A stretch of DNA of 64,000 nt from CAYVTM01 sp964454645 (GTDB lineage Bacteria; Bacteroidota; Bacteroidia; Sphingobacteriales; Sphingobacteriaceae): contig CAYVTM010000009.1 of NCBI GenBank assembly GCA_964454645.1, positions 1 through 64,000 on the forward strand. Reading direction: 5' to 3'. The position numbers were made by a program, and so were the translations under genes. The notes beneath the pieces are model-generated. The model was not told where the DNA came from and made no database searches. It worked only from the letters and a program-made list of their open reading frames with translations. Positions 42,253-50,512 of the stretch are shown one piece after another. Each line of letters opens with the position of its first letter. The stretch's first letter is position 1.

Positions 42253-42506
42253 TTTTTTAAATAGATAAACGCAAATAGCAATGCATATACAAAGGTGCTG
42301 AACAAAATTCCCCTTGCCAACTTATCTTTATCTTTCTTAATGGCAAATCTAAAGATCAATACATTTGCTCCGATGCACAGAATATAAAAAAAGTTTTTAG
42401 AAAAACGATGTCCCCCTCCTTCCAATACAAGATCGCCCAGAAAAAAAACAAGAGCAGGAAGTACAAGCCCGTAGAGTAGTCCCAAAATAAATTTATCCTT
42501 CATCAT
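42249..42506 (-). CDS. Small membrane protein of unknown function
   Basis: I start at ATG 42506 (MMKDKFILGLLYG, about 85 residues) because an earlier in-frame ATG at 42524 lies inside surE. The protein has three likely membrane helices (about 8-25, 35-52, 65-82) with a conserved-looking KKDKDKLARG segment between the second and third. I recognise no family. The gene is wedged between surE (two-base gap) and lpxB (four-base overlap), so it is translated with envelope genes and may act in envelope synthesis. Confidence 0.75.
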   Translation of the reverse strand: MMKDKFILGLLYGLVLPALVFFLGDLVLEGGGHRFSKNFFYILCIGANVLIFRFAIKKDKDKLARGILFSTFVYALLFAFIYLKK

Positions 42507-42508
42507 AA

Positions 42509-43285
42509 TTATTCCCAATTCCATTTAGAAAGTTCTTCAATCGCTTTGTATGCTGTAAAGTCGAACTGAACGGGCACTACCGAAACATAATTATTTGCCA
42601 AAGCCCATTCATCGGTATCTTCAGCATCTTCAAAATTCACAAATTCTCCTGTCAGCCAATAATATTTGCGACGATGCGGATCCATACGCTCATCAAACTC
42701 TTCTTTCCATTTAGCTATTGCCTGACGGCAGACACGTATCCCTTTCAGTTCTTCGTAGGAACTTACATAAGGAAAATTCACATTTAGTAATGATCCTTGC
42801 GGAAGCCCGTTTTTCAATACTTTTTCGGCTATGATTTTCACATATTTCTGCAAAGGAGAGAAATCGGCATCCGCAGAAAAATTACTAAACGAAAAACCAA
42901 TAGAAGGAATACCTTCAATAGCCCCTTCCATTGCAGCCGACATCGTACCCGAATAAATTACATTGATGGAGGAATTGGAACCATGGTTAATTCCGGAAAC
43001 CAATAGGTCGGGTTTGCGATACAACACTTTGTTGACAGCCAATTTCACACAATCGACCGGAGTTCCCGAGCATTGATAGGATTCTATTCCTGCGTATAAA
43101 TCAACTTTATCTAAACGTAAAGGCTTTGCTATGGTAATGGCATGACCCATTCCCGACTGCGGACTATCGGGAGCAACGATAACAACATCTCCCAGTTCTT
43201 TCATTAAATAAGCTAATACCTGTATTCCATGTGCGGTAATCCCGTCGTCATTAACAACAAGGATTGTAGGACGTTTTTCTTTCAT
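42509..43285 (-). CDS. surE: 5'/3'-nucleotidase SurE
   Basis: SurE is a divalent-metal phosphatase acting on nucleoside monophosphates and short polyphosphates, linked to stationary-phase survival. The 258-residue protein has LVVNDDGITAHGI with the metal-binding Asp pair, PDSPQSGMGHAIT, SGTPVDCVKLA, VSGINHGSN and YSGTMSAAMEG. It is the first gene of the surE-unknown-lpxB-spoIID-like run. A weak -7-like box, TATTTTCG, is at 43298-43291, five bases before the ATG. Confidence 0.94.
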   Translation of the reverse strand: MKEKRPTILVVNDDGITAHGIQVLAYLMKELGDVVIVAPDSPQSGMGHAITIAKPLRLDKVDLYAGIESYQCSGTPVDCVKLAVNKVLYRKPDLLVSGINHGSNSSINVIYSGTMSAAMEGAIEGIPSIGFSFSNFSADADFSPLQKYVKIIAEKVLKNGLPQGSLLNVNFPYVSSYEELKGIRVCRQAIAKWKEEFDERMDPHRRKYYWLTGEFVNFEDAEDTDEWALANNYVSVVPVQFDFTAYKAIEELSKWNWE

Positions 43286-43338
43286 CGCTACGAAAATACA
43301 AATTGATTTTGTAATTGAGAATTACTTCCTGCTGCACT

Positions 43339-45258
43339 TTATTTTCGGCTGTCTTTTATTTCATTGACCACTTCCGGATCGAGCAAAGTTGAAGTATCGC
43401 CTAAATTTGCAATGTCGCCTTCGGCAATCTTTCGTAAAATCCTTCGCATAATTTTTCCGGAACGGGTCTTGGGTAGATTTTTAACGAACTGAATTTTGTC
43501 GGGACGCGCAATCGGGCCAATTACCCTGCTTACAGTCATCCCGATATCTTTAGCGGTAAGTTCGGGATCGTGTAAATGTTCATCACAGATAACAAAAGCA
43601 TAGATTCCCTGTCCTTTAATATCGTGCGGAAATCCTACCACCGCCGATTCTATAACATCACTGTGCGAATTGATGGCACTTTCCACTTCTGCGGTACCTA
43701 TACGATGCCCCGAGACATTAATGACATCATCTACTCTTCCCGTAATACGGTAATACCCGTCTTCATCACGCAGGCATCCGTCTCCCGTAAAATATAGATT
43801 ATCGTAACTGGCAAAATAAGAAGTCCGGCAACGCTCATGATCACCATAGGTGGTGCGGATCATTCCGGGCCAGGGAAATCGGATACATAAATTTCCGGAT
43901 AGCCCATTTCCTTCTACAATATTTCCTTTCTCATCAAGCACAACAGGTTGTATGCCGGGTAAGGGCAGGCAAGCATAGGAGGGTTTTGTAGGAGTAATCC
44001 CGGCTAGTGCAGAGATCATAATCCCTCCGTTTTCCGTTTGCCACCAGGTATCCACTATCGGGCATTTCTTTTTGCCGATATTTTCATTGAACCAATGCCA
44101 CGCTTCTTCATTAATAGGCTCTCCCACAGAGCCTAAAACTTTCAGGCTTTTCAGGCTTTTGTTACTGACAGGTTCTAATCCGAATTGCATTAAAGAGCGT
44201 ATAGCCGTTGGAGAAGTATATAATATATTGACCTTATATTTATCGACAATCTCCCAGTACCTTCCCGCATCGGGCCAGGTAGGGACCCCTTCAAACATCA
44301 GACTGGTAGCACCCTGTAATAAAGGTCCGTAGATAACATACGAATGACCGGTAATCCAACCGATATCCGCTGTACAAAAGAAGATATCGCCCGCCCGGTA
44401 TTGAAAAACATTTTGAAAAGTATAACCGGTATAAACCATATATCCTCCACAGGTATGAACAACACCTTTGGGTTTACCGGTAGACCCCGAAGTATATAAG
44501 ATAAAAAGAGGTTCTTCGGCATCCATCCATTCCGGGTCACAATGGGTTTGTCCCGCCATTTGTGCATCCTTCATCTCATTCTCCCACCAAACATCCCTTC
44601 CTTTTTGCATGGCTGTAGAAGTACGGCTATGTGTTAATACAATTACCCGCTCTACAAAGGAGCATTCATCGAGGGCATCGTCTATAATATTTTTAAGCGG
44701 GATAATTTTCCCTGCCCGAAAACCACCATCCGCAGTAATTACCAAATTACAAGAAGCATCCTTGATGCGATCGCTGATTGAATGAGCAGAAAACCCACCG
44801 AAAATAACCGAATGTATTGCTCCAATACGAGCACAAGCCAATACAGCTACCGCCAATTCGGGAACCATAGGCATATAAATACAGATACGATCACCTTTTT
44901 TAGCGCCGTTCCGTTTCAGTACATTCGCCATCAGAGAAACCTGACGGTGTAATTCTTTATAACTTATTTCCCGATGTGCCTCTGATGGGTCGTTAGGCTC
45001 CCAGATGATTGCAGGTTGATTTCCCTTTTCCTCCAAATGCCGGTCTAAAATATTATAAGTGATATTGGTTTTTCCTCCTATAAACCATTGTATGGAAGGT
45101 TCTTTGAAATTCCAGTCCAATACCTTATCCCATCTTTTATGCCAATGAAAGTGTCCGGCAATCTCCGCCCAAAAACCTTCGGGCTTCTCAATACTCAGCG
45201 CATATTGCTCCTCATACTCTTGAAAGGTATTTATCTTAAATTTGACCTTATTTTCCAT
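43339..45258 (-). CDS. acs: Acetyl-CoA synthetase
   Basis: Acs activates acetate to acetyl-CoA with ATP through an acetyl-adenylate. The 639-residue protein has the adenylate-forming motifs LFILYTSGSTGKPKGVVHT, the acyl-binding DTWWQTENGG with Trp typical of acetate specificity, YFTGDGCLRDEDGYYRITGRVDDVINVSGHRIGT, and the C-terminal PKTRSGKIMRRIL with the Lys that is acetylated for control in other bacteria. Size is typical. It is transcribed away from rpmB across a 260-base gap and is probably monocistronic. Confidence 0.96.
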   Translation of the reverse strand: MENKVKFKINTFQEYEEQYALSIEKPEGFWAEIAGHFHWHKRWDKVLDWNFKEPSIQWFIGGKTNITYNILDRHLEEKGNQPAIIWEPNDPSEAHREISYKELHRQVSLMANVLKRNGAKKGDRICIYMPMVPELAVAVLACARIGAIHSVIFGGFSAHSISDRIKDASCNLVITADGGFRAGKIIPLKNIIDDALDECSFVERVIVLTHSRTSTAMQKGRDVWWENEMKDAQMAGQTHCDPEWMDAEEPLFILYTSGSTGKPKGVVHTCGGYMVYTGYTFQNVFQYRAGDIFFCTADIGWITGHSYVIYGPLLQGATSLMFEGVPTWPDAGRYWEIVDKYKVNILYTSPTAIRSLMQFGLEPVSNKSLKSLKVLGSVGEPINEEAWHWFNENIGKKKCPIVDTWWQTENGGIMISALAGITPTKPSYACLPLPGIQPVVLDEKGNIVEGNGLSGNLCIRFPWPGMIRTTYGDHERCRTSYFASYDNLYFTGDGCLRDEDGYYRITGRVDDVINVSGHRIGTAEVESAINSHSDVIESAVVGFPHDIKGQGIYAFVICDEHLHDPELTAKDIGMTVSRVIGPIARPDKIQFVKNLPKTRSGKIMRRILRKIAEGDIANLGDTSTLLDPEVVNEIKDSRK

Positions 45259-45518
45259 ATCCTTTATTTAACTATTCAATCAAATTTGCATATTCTTGGG
45301 CATAAATTCATAAAAAGAGTATAGCTAAAATAAGAGATTGATTTTCAGCTATCAAGAAAATAAATACTAAGATTTGCTCAAAAATGGAGCTCATTTGATG
45401 CAAACTGCTCAATATTCAATTTTAAGGTCTTTTGGATAATATCATATTTTTGAAAAAAAATTTCATTTGCCAAAAAAAAACACCATATTTGCAGTCCGAA
45501 TTTTTAAAACGTACGACC
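45259..45518. other. Divergent intergenic region between acs and rpmB
   Basis: An AT-rich gap of 260 bases that must hold both promoters. A candidate rpmB -7 box, CATATTTG (45485-45492), lies ahead of the rpmB start. No ORF or stem-loop of note was seen. Confidence 0.4.
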
Positions 45519-45752
45519 ATGTCAAGAGTTTGTGATTTATCAGGAAAGGCATCAATGAATGGCTTTAAAGTATCTAATTCAAATAGAAAAACGAAGCGTA
45601 AATTTTTACCAAACCTAAAGACGAAAAGATTTTATATCCCTGAAGAGGATCAGTGGATTACATTGAAAGTTTCGACCTCAGCGTTGAGAACAATCAATAA
45701 AAACGGCATTACTGCCTGTATCAACAAGTATGTAAAAACCGGCAAAATTTAA
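45519..45752 (+). CDS. rpmB: 50S ribosomal protein bL28
   Basis: A 77-residue ribosomal protein starting MSRVCDLSGKASMNGFKVSNSNRKTKR, the bL28 signature, and continuing KFLPNLKTKRFYIPEEDQWITLKVSTSALRTI. The start is at 45519; an in-frame ATG at 45432 adds 29 residues not found in bL28. It is the first gene of a run with rpmG and the DUF4295 gene. Confidence 0.95.
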   Translation: MSRVCDLSGKASMNGFKVSNSNRKTKRKFLPNLKTKRFYIPEEDQWITLKVSTSALRTINKNGITACINKYVKTGKI

Positions 45753-45780
45753 TTAGAAGACCTTATAGCATCAGAATAAA

Positions 45781-45963
45781 ATGGCAAAAAAAGGAAACAG
45801 AGTTCAGGTAATTTTAGAATGTACCGAGCATAAGGATAGTGGTATGGCCGGAATGTCGAGATATATCACAACCAAAAACAAAAAGAACACTACTGAACGA
45901 TTGGAATTGCGTAAATTCAATCCGGTTTTGAAAAAAGTAACTGTTCACAAAGAAATTAAGTAA
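45781..45963 (+). CDS. rpmG: 50S ribosomal protein bL33
   Basis: A 60-residue ribosomal protein, MAKKGNRVQVILECTEHKDSGMAG, continuing RYITTKNKKNTTERLELRKFNP. The zinc-binding cysteines of the C+ form are absent (a single Cys in ECTEH remains), so this is the zinc-free C- form. It follows rpmB by 28 bases. Confidence 0.95.
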   Translation: MAKKGNRVQVILECTEHKDSGMAGMSRYITTKNKKNTTERLELRKFNPVLKKVTVHKEIK

Positions 45964-46012
45964 TTGATAGCATAATCTGCTATTCACCTTTAATCTTTAA
46001 TCGTATTTAAAA

Positions 46013-46171
46013 ATGGCAAAGAAAGTAGTTGCATCCTTGAAATCAGGGAAAGGAAAAGAATATTCGAAAGTTATTTCGATGGTAAGATCACCAAAAACAG
46101 GCGCTTACTCTTTCAAAGAGATTGTTGTTCATAACGATCACGTAAAAGACGTTTTGAGCAAAAACAAATAA
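46013..46171 (+). CDS. DUF4295 small basic protein, likely ribosome-associated
   Basis: A 52-residue very basic protein, MAKKVVASLKSGKGKEYSKV, then ISMVRSPKTGAYSFKEIVVH, then NDHVKDVLSKNK. It matches the Bacteroidota-only DUF4295 family. It is the third gene after rpmB and rpmG with short gaps and shares the strong terminator. Composition and context say ribosomal protein; I recall that a phylum-specific large-subunit protein has been seen in a flavobacterial ribosome but cannot confirm that it is this family. Confidence 0.8.
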   Translation: MAKKVVASLKSGKGKEYSKVISMVRSPKTGAYSFKEIVVHNDHVKDVLSKNK

Positions 46172-46188
46172 AATATTATAGATCTATG

Positions 46189-46224
46189 AAAAGCTTCTTT
46201 CGTTCAAGGAAAGGAGCTTTTTTT
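46189..46224 (+). terminator. Terminator of the rpmB-rpmG-DUF4295 operon
   Basis: AAAAGCTTCTTTC pairs with GAAAGGAGCTTTT (one T-G wobble) around a seven-base loop, followed by T residues. ftsY begins 17 bases later, so some readthrough is likely. Confidence 0.8.
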
Positions 46225-46241
46225 GTTAAACAAAAATCGAT

Positions 46242-47192
46242 ATGGGCATATTTGATTTCTTCGGTTCCAGGAAAAAGGAAAGTTTAGAAAAAGGGCTTGA
46301 AAAAACCAAAGAGAGTGTTTTTGGGAAAATCACCAAAGCGATTATTGGAAAATCTACCGTCGATGCTGAGGTATTAGATGGGCTGGAAGAGATTCTGATA
46401 AGTTCCGATGTAGGTGTTCATACCACATTGAAAATCATCGAGCGCATTGAAAAACGAGTATCGAATGATAAATACTTAGATACTTCCGAATTAAATACGA
46501 TTTTAAGGGAAGAGATTACTAAGCTTCTGGAAGAGAATAATACCCGCGATTTCAATCATTTCGAAATCCCCGACCATGCAAAACCGTATGTAATAATGGT
46601 AGTTGGGGTAAACGGAGTAGGAAAAACAACTACGATCGGAAAACTTGCCAATCAATTTAAAAAAGCGGGTAAGAAAGTTGTACTCGGCGCCGGCGATACT
46701 TTCCGTGCAGCTGCAACCGAGCAATTACACATTTGGGCAGAGCGTGTAGGTGTGCGTATCGTCTCGCAAAAAATGGGGGCCGACCCTGCTGCAGTTGCTT
46801 TCGATACTTTAAAATCGGCTGTTGCCAATGGCGAAGATATCGTGCTTATTGATACTGCCGGACGTTTACATAATAAGATAGGCTTGATGAACGAGCTGGG
46901 CAAAATTAAGAGTGTAATGCAGAAAGTTATTCCCGATGCACCCCATGAAATATTATTGGTACTGGATGCCTCGACCGGACAAAATGCAATTGAACAAGCC
47001 AAACAATTTACGGCGGTAACGGAAGTAAATGCGTTGGCACTCACCAAATTGGACGGTACAGCAAAGGGCGGAGTGGTCATCGGCATCTCCGATCAGTTCA
47101 AGATCCCGGTAAAATACATAGGGGTGGGTGAAGGTATCGATGATATCCAATTATTTAATAAAGTTACTTTTGTAGAATCTTTATTTAATTAA
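46242..47192 (+). CDS. ftsY: Signal recognition particle receptor FtsY
   Basis: FtsY is the membrane-associated GTPase that docks SRP-ribosome complexes at the Sec translocon. The 316-residue protein has a short N-terminal region, an N domain (about 30-100), and a G domain with GVNGVGKTTTIGKLA (about 122), the insertion-box DTFRAAATEQL, DTAGRLHNK and TKLDGTAKGG. The long acidic A domain of enterobacterial FtsY is missing, as in most bacteria. It follows the ribosomal protein genes and precedes rimO by 16 bases. Confidence 0.95.
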   Translation: MGIFDFFGSRKKESLEKGLEKTKESVFGKITKAIIGKSTVDAEVLDGLEEILISSDVGVHTTLKIIERIEKRVSNDKYLDTSELNTILREEITKLLEENNTRDFNHFEIPDHAKPYVIMVVGVNGVGKTTTIGKLANQFKKAGKKVVLGAGDTFRAAATEQLHIWAERVGVRIVSQKMGADPAAVAFDTLKSAVANGEDIVLIDTAGRLHNKIGLMNELGKIKSVMQKVIPDAPHEILLVLDASTGQNAIEQAKQFTAVTEVNALALTKLDGTAKGGVVIGISDQFKIPVKYIGVGEGIDDIQLFNKVTFVESLFN

Positions 47193-47208
47193 GTACAATT
47201 CTCTAATC

Positions 47209-48519
47209 ATGAAGACAAAACCAACTAAAAATAAAGTAAACATCATCACTTTAGGCTGTTCGAAAAATGTTGTCGATTCGGAAGTATTGATGGGACAGCT
47301 AAGGGGTAATCAGATAGATGTTTCTCATGAGACAGAAGTACTCGACTATAACATCGTTGTAATTAACACCTGTGGATTTATCGACAATGCGAAACAAGAA
47401 TCAATTGATACCATTTTAAAATATAGCGAACTTAAAGAACAGGGTAAAATTGATAAAGTATATGTTACCGGATGCCTGTCGCAACGTTATAAACCGGAAC
47501 TCGAAAAAGAGATTCCCAATGTAGATGCCTATTTCGGGACAAACGATTTGTCGCGTTTGTTGAAAACGATGGGAGCAAATTACAAAAATGAATTAGTAGG
47601 GGAACGTTTCTTAACCACTCCTTCTCATTATGCCTATTTCAAAATTTCGGAAGGATGTAATCGCCCCTGTTCGTTTTGTGCGATTCCATTAATGCGCGGG
47701 GCCCATGTTTCCAGATCAATTGAAAATTTGGTACAGGAAGCGAAGGGATTAGCGAAAAACGGCACGAAGGAATTGATATTGATTGCTCAGGACTTAACCT
47801 ATTACGGCCTGGATATATACAATGACCGCAAGCTTGCAGATTTGCTAAGACACCTTTCGGATGTAGAAGGTATTGACTGGATTCGTTTGCAATATGCATT
47901 CCCTTCACAGTTTCCGATGGATGTGTTGGATGTAATGAACGAACGAACAAATATTTGTAAGTATATCGATATGCCTTTACAGCATATTTCCGATCCGATG
48001 CTTAAATCGATGCGTCGTGGAATTACCAAACGCCGTACGATAGAAGTAGTAAACGAGATTCGTGAACGAGTTCCCAACATTGCTTTCCGTACTACATTAA
48101 TCAGTGGATATCCCGGAGAAACCCAACAGGATGCGGATGAACTGCTCGAGTTTGTAGAACAAAGCCGCTTTGACCGTCTGGGAGTTTTTACATATTCGCA
48201 TGAAGAAAATACACATGCCTATACTTTAAGCGATGATGTGCCGGGCGAAGTAAAGCAGGAACGAGCCGACCGGATTATGGAAACTCAACAAGAGATATCA
48301 TTCCAATTAAATCAGGAACGGATCGGTAAAAATTATAAAGTTTTGATAGACCGGAAAGAACGTGATTATTACATTGGCCGGACAGAATTCGATTCTCCGG
48401 AAGTAGATAATGAAGTATTGATAAAAACAAATGCCGAGTATTTACGTATAGGAGATTTTGTAGAAGTTAAAATTGATACTGCCACTGATTTCGACTTATA
48501 CGGAAGCATTAATTCTTAA
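47209..48519 (+). CDS. rimO: Ribosomal protein uS12 methylthiotransferase RimO
   Basis: RimO is a radical-SAM enzyme that adds a methylthio group to an Asp of ribosomal protein uS12. The 436-residue protein has the N-terminal methylthiotransferase domain (LGCSKNVVDSEVLMG and NTCGFIDNAKQES with cluster cysteines), the radical-SAM motif CNRPCSFC (Cys150, Cys154, Cys157), and a C-terminal TRAM domain (about 370-436). The LGCSKNVVDSE motif favours RimO over MiaB. It lies 16 bases after ftsY. Confidence 0.94.
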   Translation: MKTKPTKNKVNIITLGCSKNVVDSEVLMGQLRGNQIDVSHETEVLDYNIVVINTCGFIDNAKQESIDTILKYSELKEQGKIDKVYVTGCLSQRYKPELEKEIPNVDAYFGTNDLSRLLKTMGANYKNELVGERFLTTPSHYAYFKISEGCNRPCSFCAIPLMRGAHVSRSIENLVQEAKGLAKNGTKELILIAQDLTYYGLDIYNDRKLADLLRHLSDVEGIDWIRLQYAFPSQFPMDVLDVMNERTNICKYIDMPLQHISDPMLKSMRRGITKRRTIEVVNEIRERVPNIAFRTTLISGYPGETQQDADELLEFVEQSRFDRLGVFTYSHEENTHAYTLSDDVPGEVKQERADRIMETQQEISFQLNQERIGKNYKVLIDRKERDYYIGRTEFDSPEVDNEVLIKTNAEYLRIGDFVEVKIDTATDFDLYGSINS

Positions 48520-48603
48520 AAATTCAATATTCGAAAACAATACAAGTCTTTTTTTCTTAATTAAAAAGCTAAGTACATATTTGCTTATACCCGATTTAAC
48601 GAC

Positions 48604-50187
48604 ATGCAGCAAACAGCCATAGATTTTCATTCGACAAATGCTTTTTCAACTATAATATGTGATTATATAGACGAGCATCCTGACTTGAAACCATTTTATA
48701 AATACCCTGCTGATATCAATTCTTTCAATGAAGTTATTGCTCATAAGGAAAAAGAAACTATCGACCGGGAAACGCTGGTAGGGGTATTGCTTAAACAGTA
48801 TGAGGCTATTGATGATAAAGCCAAAGTTGTTGCAAATATTCAGTCACTGCTCGATAAGAATACATTTACAGTAACAACCGGGCATCAGTTAAATATTTTC
48901 ACGGGGCCACTTTATTTTATCTATAAAATATTTACAACGATACGATTAGCCGAAGAGGTCGAAACGAAGAATGCAGGTAAAAAAATAGTCCCGGTATATT
49001 GGATGGCTACGGAAGATCATGATTTCGAAGAGATTAATCATATTCATTTATTCAATAAAAAAATTTCCTGGGAGACAGAAATGAAAGGGGCTACGGGGAA
49101 TATTTCTACACATTCCATTCAGAATACACTCGAAGAACTCAAAACCATATTAGGTGATTCGGATAATGCGCAAAAATTATATAACCTTATTGCAACTGCA
49201 TATACATCACACAATACTTTGTGTGATGCCACGAGAGCCTTAGTGCATGAGCTTTTCAAGGAATACGGTTTAATAATTTTAGATGCCGGAGATGCTGAAT
49301 TAAAAGCAATCTTCAAGCCTATTATCATTCAGGATATTGTCGAACAACATTCGTTCGAAGAGTTAAACAAAACGAATGAATTACTTTCGGAGAAGTATGC
49401 GATACAGGTAAATCCGAGAGAAATAAATTTCTTTTATTTACGAGAGGGCTACCGCGAACGGATTATAAATAACGGTACTTCGTATATTACGAACGACAAT
49501 CAATATCAATTTACAAAAGAAGAATTATTGAATGAGATCGAATCTCATCCCGGGCGCTTTAGCCCGAATGTCGTTACCCGTCCTTTATACGAAGAAGTAA
49601 TATTGCCCAACCTGGCGTACATTGGGGGGCCGGGAGAGCTAGCCTACTGGTTAGAGTTGAAAGGGATGTTCGATTTTTACAAGGTAAATTTTCCCGTGTT
49701 GGTTTTGCGAAATTGTTTTTTGGTAATTGATGAAGCTTCTTCAAAACGCATTGAGAAATTACAAATCAATATTGAAGAGCTTTTCAATACCGGTGATCAG
49801 CTGGCAAAGGACTTTGTCAATAAAAATGCGACGGATGAATTAAGTTTAAGTAAAGAGCGTTTACAATTGGAGCGATTGATGGATACAGTATCGAAAAAGG
49901 CAGTGCAATTGGATCCCAGCTTAAAGGGCAGTGTTGAGGCAGAAAAAGCAAAATTCCTAAATGGCATACATGCTTTAGAACAGAAATTGATAAAAGCAGA
50001 AAAGAAAAAATTCGAAATAGAAATCAATCAGCTTCAGAAATTAAAAGAGAAATTATTTCCGAATAACGGATTACAGGAGCGCTATGAAAACCTCAGCACT
50101 TTTTATCTGAAAGAGGGAAAAGAATTTCTAAATACTATCTATAAATACTCTGAAGGTTTACCAAAAAGGTTTAAGGTTTTGAGTTAG
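48604..50187 (+). CDS. bshC: Bacillithiol biosynthesis cysteine-adding enzyme BshC
   Basis: BshC adds cysteine to GlcN-malate, the last step of bacillithiol synthesis. The 527-residue protein shows FTVTTGHQLNIFTGPLYFIYKIFTTI, VPVYWMATEDHDFEEINHIHLF (the conserved HDFEE region), VTRPLYEEVILPNLAYIGGPGELAYWLELKGMF, and a long C-terminal coiled coil (about 385-490). This says the organism uses bacillithiol as low-molecular-weight thiol. bshA and bshB are not in the window. Confidence 0.93.
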   Translation: MQQTAIDFHSTNAFSTIICDYIDEHPDLKPFYKYPADINSFNEVIAHKEKETIDRETLVGVLLKQYEAIDDKAKVVANIQSLLDKNTFTVTTGHQLNIFTGPLYFIYKIFTTIRLAEEVETKNAGKKIVPVYWMATEDHDFEEINHIHLFNKKISWETEMKGATGNISTHSIQNTLEELKTILGDSDNAQKLYNLIATAYTSHNTLCDATRALVHELFKEYGLIILDAGDAELKAIFKPIIIQDIVEQHSFEELNKTNELLSEKYAIQVNPREINFFYLREGYRERIINNGTSYITNDNQYQFTKEELLNEIESHPGRFSPNVVTRPLYEEVILPNLAYIGGPGELAYWLELKGMFDFYKVNFPVLVLRNCFLVIDEASSKRIEKLQINIEELFNTGDQLAKDFVNKNATDELSLSKERLQLERLMDTVSKKAVQLDPSLKGSVEAEKAKFLNGIHALEQKLIKAEKKKFEIEINQLQKLKEKLFPNNGLQERYENLSTFYLKEGKEFLNTIYKYSEGLPKRFKVLS

Positions 50188-50512
50188 ATTTACCCTTCAA
50201 ATCTTTTTCAAAGATACAATCTATTCGGCAATCGGAATTAAACCGGAGAAAGGTTCTCATATTCCATTTCATCTGGATTAGAGTTATAAAATGAATGTAC
50301 TTTTTTCCCCATATCAGAAGTATTTTCCTCAAAAAACTTAATACAATTTATTATTTGCACCTTATTGAGTGTCAGGCACAATTATTGCTGATAAGTAGTA
50401 AATCAGGATAAATAAAATCAATATTTTTCTTAAATTTACTTTGAGAGTATCGATTTTTAATTAAATTTGGAGTAAACAATATTGTTAAACACATTAAAAA
50501 ACTCAACAAGTC
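50188..50512. other. Intergenic region before the large T9SS protein
   Basis: A 325-base AT-rich gap. Apart from the promoter at 50440-50469 I see no ORF, hairpin or repeat in it. Confidence 0.6.
50440..50469 (+). promoter_or_regulatory. Consensus promoter TTTG-N18-TAAATTTG
   Basis: TTTG (50440-50443), 18 bases, and TAAATTTG (50462-50469) are an excellent Bacteroidota promoter. The leader to the ATG at 50513 would be about 37 bases. Confidence 0.75.

Noticed and set aside
45432..45518. 29-residue N-terminal extension of bL28
   Set aside because: bL28 proteins begin at MSRVCDLSG; the extension is AT-rich and contains the likely promoter.
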